64,000 nucleotides of DNA from Crocosphaera watsonii WH 8501 (GCF_000167195.1 NZ_AADV02000001.1:124001-188000), one strand, 5' to 3'; numbered from the stretch's first letter, positions 29,533-39,091 are shown. Notes: a model not told the origin generated them from the sequence alone. Program-made: numbers and translations.

Positions 29533-29913
29533 TTACTTTTTGCCTTCTTCTTCTGCAAAACGAATGATATCATCATCCCCTAAATATTCTCCATTTTGTA
29601 CTTCAATAAGCACTAGGGGAATAACTCCGGGGTTTTCAACCCGATGACGGGTATTCATGGGAACATAGGTAGATTCTTTCTGTTTAAGAAGGTGTTCTTC
29701 TCCGTTAAAAACCACCTTAGCCGTCCCTGAGACAACAATCCAGTGTTCACTACGATGATAGTGCATTTGGGTACTAATATGTTGTCCTGGGTTCAGTTCG
29801 ATACGATTAATACGATAGCGATGACCTTCTTCTAACATAGTAACTTTTCCCCAAGGAGGAGTGCGAGTAAATTCGCTAGGATGAGAATCTTTTTGTTTGC
29901 TCATGATACCCAA
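29533..29913 (-). CDS. Cupin, mannose-6-phosphate isomerase type II-like
   Basis: 126 residues. It is a single double-stranded beta-helix with the cupin boxes LNPGQHISTQMHYHRSEHWIV and PMNTRHRVENPG, matching the C-terminal domain of ManC-type bifunctional isomerases. Alone it may be a mannose-6-phosphate isomerase or a sugar-binding cupin. It overlaps the upstream sensor-kinase gene by 38 bp, so they are translationally coupled. A start at the internal MSKQKD (29904) would shorten the overlap only slightly. Confidence 0.85.
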   Translation of the reverse strand: MGIMSKQKDSHPSEFTRTPPWGKVTMLEEGHRYRINRIELNPGQHISTQMHYHRSEHWIVVSGTAKVVFNGEEHLLKQKESTYVPMNTRHRVENPGVIPLVLIEVQNGEYLGDDDIIRFAEEEGKK

Positions 29914-31123
29914 CTGATGATTTTATCTGTTCTACACTTTCTCCCATTTTACCCATAAGTTGTTGCTGTCGAGGTAAAATTACTCTAAAGGTAGTTCCAT
30001 TGTCTAATTCGCTTTCTACAAAAATGTTTCCATTGTATGCTTCTACACATTTACGGACAATGGATAATCCTAAACCAGTGCCTGAAATATTTCCTACATT
30101 ATCAGCACGATAAAAGGTTTCAAAAAGGTGTTGTTGGGATTCTTGGGAAATACCGATTCCTTGATCTTTAATACTAAAAGTAACTGTTTTTTCTTCAGCA
30201 ATAATATTGAGAAAAATTTTACCTCCTTGGGGAGAATATTTCAACGCATTATTCAACAAATTGTGTAAAATATGCCATAACAATTTTTCATCCCACAATT
30301 CTAACTCACTGGGAAAGTCTCCATCAAAGTTGAGAATAATTTGATTTTTATCTTCAAAAGAAAGGTGTAGAGAATGAATTATTTGTTTACAAAATAGTTG
30401 AATATCAAGTTCTATAAAGTTCGTTTTCAGTTTGCCTGAGTCTGCTTTTCCTAGTAGTAAAACCTCGCTTAATAATTGATTCATATCATGAACAGCATTA
30501 CGAATCATCTGGAAATAGGATAATTGTTGTTCTCTGGTTAATTGTTCATAACTATCTTCCAATAATCCTGTAGATAACAAAATCGTATTAAGAGGATTAC
30601 GAAAATCATGGGATAACATGGAAACAAACTCAGATTTTAACTGATTTAATTCTTGTGCTTTTAATAATTGGGTTGTTCTTTCTTCTACCCTTTTTTCTAG
30701 AGTTTGGTTAGCTTCTCTTAATTCCTCTTCCATCTGTTTACGTTCGATCGCATAACAAATAGAACGTACCAAAATATCTAGGGTAATATGACGTTTAACC
30801 AGATAATCTTGCGCACCTTTTCTAACTGCTTCTAGGGCTAATTCTTCATCGTTCATATTGGTTAAAACCACAATAGGAAGATAAGAATTTTTACTAATAA
30901 TAGGCAATAAGGAATCCAAACCTTGACTATCTGGCAAGGTTAAATCTAGTAATATTACGTCAAATGCTTGACTTTCTAGGGCATTGAGAGCATTTTCTAA
31001 GCGTTTTTCATGACACAAATCAAATTCTTGTCTTGTTGCACCTTTCAGCACTTCACGCAATAGTCTAGCTTCGGCTATGTTATCCTCAATCAATAAGACT
31101 TTGATAACACTGGTTAGACCCAT
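29876..31123 (-). CDS. Response regulator-histidine kinase hybrid
   Basis: 415 residues. An N-terminal receiver domain (residues 8-125) has the phospho-acceptor D60 in ILLDLTLPD and the conserved Lys in DYLVK. A coiled coil (125-165) leads to a HisKA domain with H172 in LSHDFRNPLNT, then an HATPase domain with the N box NLLNNALKYS and G boxes DQGIGIS and GTGLGLSIV. It has no membrane segment, so it is a cytoplasmic phosphorelay node. The cognate partner is not in the window. Confidence 0.92.
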   Translation of the reverse strand: MGLTSVIKVLLIEDNIAEARLLREVLKGATRQEFDLCHEKRLENALNALESQAFDVILLDLTLPDSQGLDSLLPIISKNSYLPIVVLTNMNDEELALEAVRKGAQDYLVKRHITLDILVRSICYAIERKQMEEELREANQTLEKRVEERTTQLLKAQELNQLKSEFVSMLSHDFRNPLNTILLSTGLLEDSYEQLTREQQLSYFQMIRNAVHDMNQLLSEVLLLGKADSGKLKTNFIELDIQLFCKQIIHSLHLSFEDKNQIILNFDGDFPSELELWDEKLLWHILHNLLNNALKYSPQGGKIFLNIIAEEKTVTFSIKDQGIGISQESQQHLFETFYRADNVGNISGTGLGLSIVRKCVEAYNGNIFVESELDNGTTFRVILPRQQQLMGKMGESVEQIKSSVGYHEQTKRFSS

Positions 31124-31244
31124 AATAACCCCGTCCTGCTTTGCTTTCTATTTATAGAGTAACCTGATTTTGTCTTCATAAATATAATATTTTCTTTATC
31201 TTTCTCAAAAATCATAACTATTATGCAGATTGTTCATGGTTTAT

Positions 31245-32672
31245 TTAACCAATCAACTTTTTAATCTCTCCATAAGCACGATAAAATCCTCCTTGTGTAG
31301 CTTCTTCAATAGATTCAACTATATATTTTGCCCCTTCTTCACGAATATTACGAGGAAATTGTACAAACCAATCTGGGTTATAGTTAGGAGAAATTACTCT
31401 TATTTTTAGTTTACTGCCTATTTTGACACATTCAACTATAATTCCGCTTTGATGGTTGTTGGTGCTTTCTAAGGTATTGATAAGGGTCTGAATTTTCAAA
31501 TCTTGAGGAACTTTAACCTGTTTTGTCTCGGGTATTTGTCCTGCTTGTGCTGCTTGAATGGCCTCTTCGGTAGCATCAATACAAGCGAGACTACCATTAG
31601 TTGTGACTATATAGAGCTTCTGGTCATAGAATTGCATAGAAAGGGCAGAACCGCAACCTGTGCCTAGTTTCCAAAGACGTTTTTGATCTTGGGCGAAACA
31701 ATAAATAGAAGATGAACTATCCCCTGCAAAGACGTAGTTTCCCCCCTGACTGGTGGCACAAGAATAAACGGCAGCGTTACAGTTAAATGTATTGAGTTCT
31801 TGACCATTTTTGCTGTATTGATGCACTTTGTTGTCAGAGGTTCCCCCATAAACTGCATCAACTTCTTGCCAACCAAATAAGATACTTCCTTGGGTTTTTT
31901 GGTGCCATACTTGTCTTCCTTCTTGGATATCGTAGGCCGTAATACCCCCACCATGACCATGATATATATGGGAGCGATCGCATCTGATCATCCATCCCCC
32001 TTTACCTTTACTTAATCTTGTCCATTGAGACTCGCTTTCAGCATCAATTTTAACTACTGCACCGTTAGCATCGGAAACCCCTAAAATACCCCCAAAAATA
32101 TCTAACCAATAGATATCAATATTGTCATCAATTTCGTAGGCAAGATAAGGAATTTTTCCGCTAAGATCATAGACGTTACCATCATCGCATCCTGCATAAA
32201 TCCATTTTTCATCGGCCACAATACATTTAACACCATCGGGTAGTTGATATTGGTTAATAATTTCTCCTTGATGATTCAGTTTATAGACATTTCCCTGTTG
32301 ATTTCCCACCCAACAAGCTTCCTCATCGATGAAAATTCCAAAGGCAGAAGAACCAGATTTAAACTGCCATAAAGTAGGTGCTTTTTTGGATTTAGAAGCG
32401 GTGCTAGTGGTTTGACGACGAGTAACAGGACGTTTTTTTCTTTCTCCCATTACTGACGGTTCATAACCTTTTTTTAGTTTACTTTTTATCTTTTTTTCTG
32501 CTTCTTTTTGTGCCTTTTCTGGAGTGTCATAACTGGTGTTTTGAATACGGCCTTGATCACCGATGCGTCCATAACGGATGGGAACGTCAACACCGTCGAC
32601 TTTTACTTCATAAAATTTGTGGGAACCTTCCCCTGCTTCGGAAAGTTCTAAATAAGTTAGATTGGTAGTCAT
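31245..32672 (-). CDS. WGR domain fused to beta-propeller repeats
   Basis: 475 residues. Residues 1-80 match the WGR domain (DVPIRYGRIGDQGRIQ, then the EKAQKEAEKKIKSKLKKGY helix), known from PARP enzymes and MolR-type proteins as a nucleic-acid-binding fold. A Lys/Arg/Thr linker follows. Residues 95-375 are PQQ/WD-like propeller blades (e.g. WIYAGCDDGNVYDLSGKIPY). The final 80 residues form a mixed domain of unknown type. It may link DNA damage or nucleotide signals to a scaffold; this is inference. Confidence 0.78.
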   Translation of the reverse strand: MTTNLTYLELSEAGEGSHKFYEVKVDGVDVPIRYGRIGDQGRIQNTSYDTPEKAQKEAEKKIKSKLKKGYEPSVMGERKKRPVTRRQTTSTASKSKKAPTLWQFKSGSSAFGIFIDEEACWVGNQQGNVYKLNHQGEIINQYQLPDGVKCIVADEKWIYAGCDDGNVYDLSGKIPYLAYEIDDNIDIYWLDIFGGILGVSDANGAVVKIDAESESQWTRLSKGKGGWMIRCDRSHIYHGHGGGITAYDIQEGRQVWHQKTQGSILFGWQEVDAVYGGTSDNKVHQYSKNGQELNTFNCNAAVYSCATSQGGNYVFAGDSSSSIYCFAQDQKRLWKLGTGCGSALSMQFYDQKLYIVTTNGSLACIDATEEAIQAAQAGQIPETKQVKVPQDLKIQTLINTLESTNNHQSGIIVECVKIGSKLKIRVISPNYNPDWFVQFPRNIREEGAKYIVESIEEATQGGFYRAYGEIKKLIG

Positions 32673-32761
32673 GGGGAGTTAAGAGTAAGGTAATTTTTTA
32701 GTAGTGCAAGTATATTTTGTTCCTCAGCACAAGCCTTGCTTTCTCTAGCTTATAATGATAC

Positions 32762-32960
32762 GTGAAAAGTGAGAATATATCAGGACATAATAGTATTATG
32801 TACCTACCAGTAAGTCCCTGTAGGGGTTTAACACTGTGTGTTACCCACAAAGCTGATTTTCTCACCACTGAAACCTAATACCATTTTCATCAACTTAGAC
32901 TACAGATGTTTATATTGTAGGGGTTAACGGCCGTTAACCCCTACTAACAGAAATTGGGAT
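32762..32960. repeat. Palindromic intergenic repeats
   Basis: The block with CATAATAGTATTATG (32788) and GTAGGGGTTTAACACTGTG recurs at 34271-34390 and in part at 34640 and 36468. A perfect 28-bp palindrome centred on AACGGCCGTT lies at 32917-32944 and recurs at 44481. An AATACCATTTTCAT end opens the second unit at 32878. No gene is present between 32673 and 33148. Confidence 0.6.
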
Positions 32961-32991
32961 AATTGCTATTGTTTAACATGATATTTAAAAT

Positions 32992-33058
32992 GGTGGGTTA
33001 CGGTTCAGATAAAAACTTATGATGTTTTTATCCAAATTAAAGCCGCACCTAACCCACC
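32992..33058. repeat. GGTGGGTTA hairpin repeat, copy 1
   Basis: GGTGGGTTACGG at left and CCTAACCCACC at right are inverted ends of a 67-bp unit with no coding capacity. A copy differing at several bases lies at 34420-34486. This is a small non-autonomous repeat common in cyanobacterial spacers. Confidence 0.6.
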
Positions 33059-33148
33059 CTACGATCTGATTGCTATTGGTTAACATTTTTCTAGTAATTG
33101 AGGAGTCTGCTCATACTCCTATTACACCATTTTAACTGTTTTAATTGA

Positions 33149-33904
33149 CTATTTATTTCTGCCAGAATAAGTCCAAGAAGCTAGTCCTAATAAGGTAACA
33201 AAAACTATTCCAATAAGATTTGATGATTCTGGTATTGACTCGGTAGAATCATCCGCAACAACAACAAGATCATCTATTCCATAACCAGCAGTATTAGCAA
33301 CAACATTTCCACTAAGAATTGCGCTGAAGATATTTGCATTTTCCGAGGAAATAAACCAATCTAAGTCCAGTCCTGTAGTCCCTTGTGGACCTGTGCGTGT
33401 TTGACTGTCAATTAGATTATTAGAAGCATCAAAAACAGATAAAGTTAAAAAGTTATTAGATGTCACACCTGCTTCCAGTAGATCAATTGTTGTTAAACCA
33501 AATCCCAATATTGGCTCTGAAAAAGAAAAAGTAATAGGGTTTACTTGATCGAAGCTATCATTAAAATTGCCTGTTACACCAGTTGAAATAAAACGACTTC
33601 CAGATACATTACCAGGATTTAAAGGAGTATTAATTTGGCTATTTGCTCCTCCAAAAGCACTTATTGAATTATCAAAATATGTATTGGCGAATAGATCACG
33701 GTTATTCCTAGTAGAAATATTTACCTCAACATCACCAATAGTCCGAGAGTTAACTACTGTTCCATTAGCTCCAATATCTTCTAATGTATCAACAATAGTC
33801 ATGCTATTTGCTAACTGATTATTATTCAATAATAATGTCAAAGATGCTGATACAGATAGGGTTTTTACAACATTAGAAACTAAGAAACTAATTGTATTTG
33901 TCAT
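33149..33904 (-). CDS. PEP-CTERM-like secreted protein
   Basis: 251 residues. It has an N-terminal hydrophobic region (signal peptide-like, ending around residue 30), a beta-rich Asn/Thr-rich body, and a C-terminal tail IPESSNLIGIVFVTLLGLAS followed by basic residues. That matches the PEP-CTERM sorting signal (Pro-Glu-x, helix, Arg/Lys cluster) with a degenerate motif. Such proteins are thought to be processed by exosortase/archaeosortase-type enzymes and exported to the surface or matrix. The substrate or role is unknown. Confidence 0.72.
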   Translation of the reverse strand: MTNTISFLVSNVVKTLSVSASLTLLLNNNQLANSMTIVDTLEDIGANGTVVNSRTIGDVEVNISTRNNRDLFANTYFDNSISAFGGANSQINTPLNPGNVSGSRFISTGVTGNFNDSFDQVNPITFSFSEPILGFGLTTIDLLEAGVTSNNFLTLSVFDASNNLIDSQTRTGPQGTTGLDLDWFISSENANIFSAILSGNVVANTAGYGIDDLVVVADDSTESIPESSNLIGIVFVTLLGLASWTYSGRNK

Positions 33905-34709
33905 TGATAGAAATTTAAAAGAATTTATGTCTCCAATTTACAGAGATTGGTCTTTCACTTCTGTCAACAGTTACACTGCAATATATAACACATTATACAG
34001 TTTTAATGATTTATTTATATTATTATTTTTCTTAATTTTAATCAAGGTATTTACTCGCATTTTGGTTAACTAAGTTTTCAATATATAAACTTAGATTAAC
34101 TACTGTTTAGTTTGTTTAATATCATAGCATTAGGGATTGTACATGATCCCCCCTAACCCCCCTTAAAAAAGGGGGCAATAATTGGGAAAACAGGAATGAT
34201 AAGTAAGGAATGGTTAAATTAAATCTGCGATCGCTTCAAAAACCCTTCCAACTTTAGCAATGAATAATGATAGATGAGAAGGGAAAATATATCAGTACAT
34301 AATGGTATTATGTCCCTACAAATAATTCCTTGTAGGGGTTTAACACTGTGTTTTACCCAGAAAGCTTATTTTCTCAAAACTGAAACCTAATTTCTATTGG
34401 TTAACATGATATTTAGAATGGTGGGTTACGGTGCGGATAAAAACTTATGATGTTTTGATCAAAATTAAAGCCACACCTAACCCACCCTACGATCTGATAA
34501 AGGATATCTCTTATGATCCCCTCACTACACCCCTTAAAAAGGGGGGAATAATTGGGAAAGCAGGAATGATAAGTAGGGAATGGTTAAATTAAATCTGCGA
34601 TCGCTTTAAAAAATCTTCAAACTTTAGCCATCAATAATGATAGATAAGAAGGGGAAATATATCAGGAAATAATAGTATTATGTCCCTACAAATTATACTT
34701 CTGACTTCC
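33905..34709. repeat. Repeat-rich noncoding region
   Basis: Holds copies of spacer repeats: a CCCCCCTAACCCCCCTTAAAAAAGG hairpin family near 34144 and 34513 that resembles the interior of the MITE at 5152; the CATAATGGTATTATG block at 34296; and the GGTGGGTTA hairpin at 34420-34486. GCGATCGC sites occur at about 34226 and 34597. I see no gene. Confidence 0.55.
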
Positions 34710-34784
34710 CCTCATGTTACCCTCCTGTTACCCTCCTGTTCCCCTCATGTTACCCTCCTGTTCCCCTCCTGTTCCCCTCCTGGG
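34710..34784. repeat. 11-bp tandem repeat array
   Basis: Six complete units of CCTCCTGTTCC and variants (CCTCATGTTAC, CCTCCTGTTAC) run in tandem, with a partial seventh. They are followed by G-rich GGGGTTAGGGGTGGG repeats up to the stop codon of the carotenoid oxygenase gene. Confidence 0.75.
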
Positions 34785-34816
34785 AGGGGTTAGGGGTGGG
34801 TTGGGTTAGGGGTGGG

Positions 34817-36205
34817 TTAACTTCTGACTTCATTCAACCACATCCCATGAAACCCATAGGGAACTCGTTGGGGAATTTGTATTTTTGCCACAGGAGAAGC
34901 AGTAAAGTCTTGAGCATCAATAATCACTAATTCTGACACTTTAGACGCTTCATCATACACAAAAGTTAGTAACCATCCTTGCTCATCTGTAACTGCACTG
35001 GGGTTAGGTGCAAAAATTGGTTCGCCACCGTATCGATGAGAACCAAAATTATGAATTTCAAAGTTACCTTTTTCAAAATCGTGTTTAATAATGCCATCAA
35101 ATTTCGGTTCAGAAGATGCTGCCATTTTCCCTGAATAACCGTAACGGGTTTTTCTTCCTGTATATTGTTCATTAATACGAGGAAATTCTGAGGGAAGATC
35201 ACACAAAGGTTGCTCTTTGACTTCACCTGTTGTTAGATTGAAACGCCATTGATGGAGACGAGGAATATCTGAATCTTTAACATCTTCGTTTGCTTCTCCT
35301 AATACTGTTGTTGCATTCATTCGACAAGCAATTAAAACAACTTCGTCCCCTTCTTCATAAGCATTTAAAGTGTGAAAAATATAACAAGAATCGCTTTCAA
35401 ACCAGCGCACATCCTCATTATTTCCTTGTCTAGGAGTGATACCAAAACGGGACGGTGTGTTATGTTCAAACTGTAGCGGTGGTTCCCCTTTATACATTCT
35501 TTCAGGACGAAAAGTTAAGGGAAGATCAAGAAAAATGGTATAGTTTTCGGTGATAGCGCAATCGTGCATCATCACCCCAACAGGTATATCAATGGGAACG
35601 GTTCTTAAGAGTTCTCCTTGTGGGGAAATAATACCGTATTGTAAATAGGGAGGTTGAGCAAAAGAATAGCCAAAAAACATCATTTCTCCCGTCACTGGAT
35701 CAACTTTTGGGTGTGCGGTAAAAGGAGAAACTAACTTATTATCAAAATTATAGGAACCAAGGCTATTGAGTTCAGGAACCGTTAAAGCGTGAGGTTCACC
35801 CCCTTCCCAAAGTGCCAGGAGACGACCAGCATGATACACTAGAGCCGTGTTAGCAGGGTTTTTCGAGGTGCCGTAGGGGTTATCCATTTGGGGCGGTTCT
35901 AGCAGCCCTGTCCATAGGGGTTTGTTGGCTTCTTTTTCTAAACCATAGCCACGGGTTTGAACAAAGCGGTTACGGTAAGATGCTTTACCGTTTTCTATGT
36001 GTACCCCATGAATCATGCCATCCCCATCAAACCAATGGTACTGGCCTATAGGTAGAAATTGGGGATTGGGACCATTTCTGAGAAACATTCCCCTTAAGTT
36101 ACGGGGAATTTCTCCAATGACGGTTAAATTATTCTCAGTAGTTTCTTGATTAACAGGGGCAAAATTTCCGGAAAGATAGGGATTAATTGAAATGGTTGCG
36201 GTCAT
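34817..36205 (-). CDS. Carotenoid oxygenase (RPE65 / apocarotenoid cleavage family)
   Basis: 462 residues, full length for the family. It is a seven-bladed propeller with an Fe(II) held by four His: H165 in PFTAHPKVDP, H214 in VMMHDCAIT, H278 in CYIFHTLNAYE and H453 in VPYGFHGMW. The N-terminal RNGPNPQF and HWFDGDGMIH blocks are classic. It cleaves (apo)carotenoids with O2 to give retinal-like aldehydes; the exact substrate cannot be read from the sequence. No operon partner is evident. Confidence 0.92.
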   Translation of the reverse strand: MTATISINPYLSGNFAPVNQETTENNLTVIGEIPRNLRGMFLRNGPNPQFLPIGQYHWFDGDGMIHGVHIENGKASYRNRFVQTRGYGLEKEANKPLWTGLLEPPQMDNPYGTSKNPANTALVYHAGRLLALWEGGEPHALTVPELNSLGSYNFDNKLVSPFTAHPKVDPVTGEMMFFGYSFAQPPYLQYGIISPQGELLRTVPIDIPVGVMMHDCAITENYTIFLDLPLTFRPERMYKGEPPLQFEHNTPSRFGITPRQGNNEDVRWFESDSCYIFHTLNAYEEGDEVVLIACRMNATTVLGEANEDVKDSDIPRLHQWRFNLTTGEVKEQPLCDLPSEFPRINEQYTGRKTRYGYSGKMAASSEPKFDGIIKHDFEKGNFEIHNFGSHRYGGEPIFAPNPSAVTDEQGWLLTFVYDEASKVSELVIIDAQDFTASPVAKIQIPQRVPYGFHGMWLNEVRS

Positions 36206-36272
36206 CTTAAAATTTGATTATTTTATGTTACTTATTATAACAAATTAAGCATCTTTTGAGTTGCCCACCTTA

Positions 36273-36448
36273 CCCGCATTTCTCACAAATTCTGCGATCG
36301 CTAAACTTCAAACCATTATGTAGTCTGAGTTTAACCTTGATTTGAGGGGCGAGTAAAAAATAACAGTGTGCCATTTTAAGCGATCGCTTGAAAAATAAGC
36401 CACATCTAACCTCTAGCTGATTACTGATCAGTTTGTGAGAAATGCGGG
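36273..36448. mobile_element. 176-bp MITE with IS1380-type ends
   Basis: The left end CCCGCATTTCTCACAAA and the right end inverse match IS-D ends at nearly every position. CTTA is duplicated on both sides (36269-36272, 36449-36452), the same 4-bp length as IS-D. The interior carries two GCGATCGC-type sites and no gene. It is probably mobilised by an IS-D transposase; that is inferred. Confidence 0.85.
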
Positions 36449-36539
36449 CTTACCGTCTAGCAGGACATAATAATATTATGTCCCTACAAGGGGGTATTTG
36501 TAGCGAATTAATTATCCATTATCCATTATCCATTGATAA

Positions 36540-37604
36540 CTATTTCCATTCGGGATGGGGTTCTATTGGTAAACAAGTGCCGAATTTATTAATTTGATTA
36601 ATCATTTGATAAAGTCGCCCTGAATAACGTCTATTAAAGTGTAATTTTAAACGGGGAAGATTAACATTTTCATCCTTCATCTCTGGGGGCAACGCCGAAC
36701 TTTTTTCAATTTTTCCTTTAACTAAAATATCGTTATATTCTTCATTTAATTGTTCTACTTGTTCATCGGTTAATTCCGAGTTGAGACGTAATACTAATAA
36801 ATCATCGATATAGCGACTAGAATGATAGACACAATAAAATTCACGAATCACATTACAAGCGGTGGCTAAACTATCAGTAATGGTATAAAGACTGGAATCT
36901 TCTGCACTAATTAAACCCCGTGACAATAAATTACTATAATTATATTCATTCCATTTTTTCCAATAGTCCCCCCCAGGTTCATCAATTAAGACTAAAGGAC
37001 AAGGGCCATACTTTCCCGTTTGACATAAAGTTAAGGTTTCAAATGCTTCGTCTTGTGTACCAAAACCCCCAGGAAATAAAGCCACTGCATCACTTTCTTT
37101 TAAAAAGAAAAGTTTACGGGTAAAAAAGTATTTAAACTTAATTAATTTTTCATCTCCAGCAATAAAAGGGTTGCTTCCTTGTTCAAAGGCTAAATCGATA
37201 TTTAAACCAAAAGAATGCTCTCTTCCGGCTCCTTCGTTCCCTGCTTCCATAATACCCCCTCCTGCTCCTGTAAGTACCATAAAGCCAAATTGAGTGATAT
37301 AACGAGTAAATTCTACTGCAAGGCGATATTCCGAACTTTGGGGGGATAGACGGGCTGAGCCAAAAACGGTAACTTTACGAGTGTGACGATAGGGATAAAA
37401 TACCTGAAAGCCTTTTTCTAAGTCTTCTAAAGCAGTAGTGAGTATTTTCCAGTCTAAATGGTCAACTTCCTCCCCTGCAATGCGTAATAGGACTCCTAAC
37501 GCTCGCTCTATGAATTTACCATGTTGATGTTCGGCTAAATTGTCTATGAGTTTTTCTATGTCTGAGGAGAGGGAAGATTGATGATGATTACCAGATAAGG
37601 TCAT
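36540..37604 (-). CDS. LOG family protein, long form
   Basis: 354 residues. The central Rossmann-like domain (about 85-285) has GAGGGIMEAGNEGA and the PGGFGTQDEAFE motif of the LOG (cytokinin-activating phosphoribohydrolase) family. In the family, such proteins release adenine-type bases from nucleoside 5'-monophosphates. The flanking 80-residue N-terminal and 70-residue C-terminal extensions are specific to this longer cyanobacterial form. It is a cytoplasmic enzyme with no operon partner here. Confidence 0.85.
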   Translation of the reverse strand: MTLSGNHHQSSLSSDIEKLIDNLAEHQHGKFIERALGVLLRIAGEEVDHLDWKILTTALEDLEKGFQVFYPYRHTRKVTVFGSARLSPQSSEYRLAVEFTRYITQFGFMVLTGAGGGIMEAGNEGAGREHSFGLNIDLAFEQGSNPFIAGDEKLIKFKYFFTRKLFFLKESDAVALFPGGFGTQDEAFETLTLCQTGKYGPCPLVLIDEPGGDYWKKWNEYNYSNLLSRGLISAEDSSLYTITDSLATACNVIREFYCVYHSSRYIDDLLVLRLNSELTDEQVEQLNEEYNDILVKGKIEKSSALPPEMKDENVNLPRLKLHFNRRYSGRLYQMINQINKFGTCLPIEPHPEWK

Positions 37605-37769
37605 AATTGGGAAAATAGAACTAAAATAAAAAGATTATCGATACATTAAGAATCTGGAAAGGTTGGATTATTTTGTGGCAATGTATTTTCCTTTACTCTC
37701 ATTCTAGCGAAGTTATGGTCTAATGTTATATAGTTGGACTTTCATGGTTAATAATTCCTATTAGTTATA

Positions 37770-38327
37770 ATGGCATCTCCTATAGGTCATAGTTTGGCAG
37801 GTTTTTTCGGATTTTTTTTAGTTCGTGAAAATGCTGAATCTTTGAAGTATTATTCATCAAAAAAATTGATTATAACTGCTATCATAGTCGCTAATTTACC
37901 CGATGTTGATTTTATTTTGGGTTACTTAATCTATCAAGATTTTAATGCTCTTCATCTTCAATTTACCTATAGTTTTTTTGTTGGGTTTATTGTTTGTATT
38001 ATTATTTATTTTTGTCTGAGATTTTATAAAAAAATCACCTATTTCTTTCTAGTTTGGTTATGGGGACTTTATTTTAGTCATATTTTGTTAGATATGTTGG
38101 CTTATGATAGTAATCCTCCCGCTGGAGTACAATGTTTTTTTCCTTTTACTGCTGATTATTTTGCTTTTCCTATTTCTATTTTGGGGGGACTTACTTTTAC
38201 AGGAGGAATTATCCAACTCAAGAATTTTTTAATTGTGTTACAAGAAGTAATTGTTATTCCCTTATTATCTTATGTTGTGCTTTTGATTGTAAAAAAACTT
38301 AAAAAAGATGAAATAATCAATAATTGA
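37770..38327 (+). CDS. Membrane-bound metal-dependent hydrolase-like (DUF457/YdjM)
   Basis: 185 residues with four hydrophobic segments. The family signature is MASPIGHSLAGFFGF, then NLPDVDFILGY, then FSHILLDMLAY, with His and Asp residues expected to bind a metal in the membrane. Activity is not established for the family. It lies head-on with the tRNA-Ser gene; its 3' end is 82 bp away. Confidence 0.8.
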   Translation: MASPIGHSLAGFFGFFLVRENAESLKYYSSKKLIITAIIVANLPDVDFILGYLIYQDFNALHLQFTYSFFVGFIVCIIIYFCLRFYKKITYFFLVWLWGLYFSHILLDMLAYDSNPPAGVQCFFPFTADYFAFPISILGGLTFTGGIIQLKNFLIVLQEVIVIPLLSYVVLLIVKKLKKDEIINN

Positions 38328-38409
38328 GCCATTGAAGGTTTACAATATACTTTTTCAATGCTTCCATTTTCTGCCCCTCCTGATAGGGTAGGGTTGGTTG
38401 ACTTTAAAA

Positions 38410-38496
38410 CGGAGAGGGAGGGATTCGAACCCTCGATGGGTGTTACCCCATAACTCCTTAGCAGGGAGCCGCTTTCAACCACTCAGCCACCTCTCC
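38410..38496 (-). tRNA. tRNA-Ser (GCT)
   Basis: The reverse strand reads GGAGAGGTGGCTGAGTGG at the 5' end and ends with the paired acceptor CCTCTCC and discriminator G. The anticodon stem-loop CTCCCTGCTAAGGAG has anticodon GCT. A long variable arm (TTATGGGGTAACACCCAT) and GTTCGAATC in the T loop are typical of tRNA-Ser. The 3' CCA is not encoded. Confidence 0.95.
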
Positions 38497-38647
38497 AAGG
38501 CACAGTAGACAATCGTAGCAGATAAATAGAGGATCAAACAAAAATTTTTTATTTCGTTAACTATTGCAACATTAACATTGACAGAGGGGAGTTGAATCTT
38601 AACATTAAATAATAATAGACATCTTTTTTTAGGAGAACTTACCCTTG

Positions 38648-38908
38648 ATGTATTCAACTCTTTTTTTGGCTGTTACAGGTACTACCGTCCAATGGAGTCC
38701 CAAAGTTGCCATGATCATGATCGTTTGCAACATTTTAGCCATTGTGATCGGTAGTTACACCATCGCCAAACCCAGTGAAGGACCCGGCTTACCTGCCCCG
38801 AATATGTTTGGTGGCATGGGTTTAGGTGCATTATTGGGAACCACTAGCTTTGGCCACGTTTTAGGGGCTGGTGTTATCTTAGGTTTAGCTAACAGTGGCT
38901 TACTCTAA
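38648..38908 (+). CDS. psaK: Photosystem I reaction centre subunit PsaK
   Basis: 86 residues. Two transmembrane helices surround a stromal loop: VAMIMIVCNILAIVIGSYTI and ALLGTTSFGHVLGAGVILGL, with GLPAPNMFGGMGLGALL between, which is diagnostic of PsaK. It binds antenna chlorophyll at the periphery of photosystem I and helps phycobilisome-dependent state transitions. The ATG at 38648 follows AGGAGAACTTACCCTTG. A terminator-like stem is downstream. Confidence 0.95.
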   Translation: MYSTLFLAVTGTTVQWSPKVAMIMIVCNILAIVIGSYTIAKPSEGPGLPAPNMFGGMGLGALLGTTSFGHVLGAGVILGLANSGLL

Positions 38909-38941
38909 ACTGAGTTTTCTCTGAATTCCCTTTTTCTATTT

Positions 38942-38976
38942 AGAGGTGGTGCAGGGGTTAAAGCCTAACCACCTCT
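38942..38976 (+). terminator. Hairpin downstream of psaK
   Basis: AGAGGTGGT and ACCACCTCT form a perfect 9-bp stem with a 17-nt loop, 33 bp after the psaK stop. No long T run follows, so it may be an mRNA-stabilising stem rather than a classic terminator. Confidence 0.55.
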
Positions 38977-39091
38977 ATCCGTTTACGTTAAAAATTGTTT
39001 TCTTTTGTGGAAACTGTATCTTTCATGACGGATAATTGAGTACCGGGCATTATTTGTGTCGTGTCCACCAAACTCTGCGAGGCAGTTCGTT

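Noticed and set aside
29876-29913. 38-bp overlap of cupin and kinase as a fusion or frameshift
   Set aside because: Both have full family lengths and normal ends; it is ordinary overlap.
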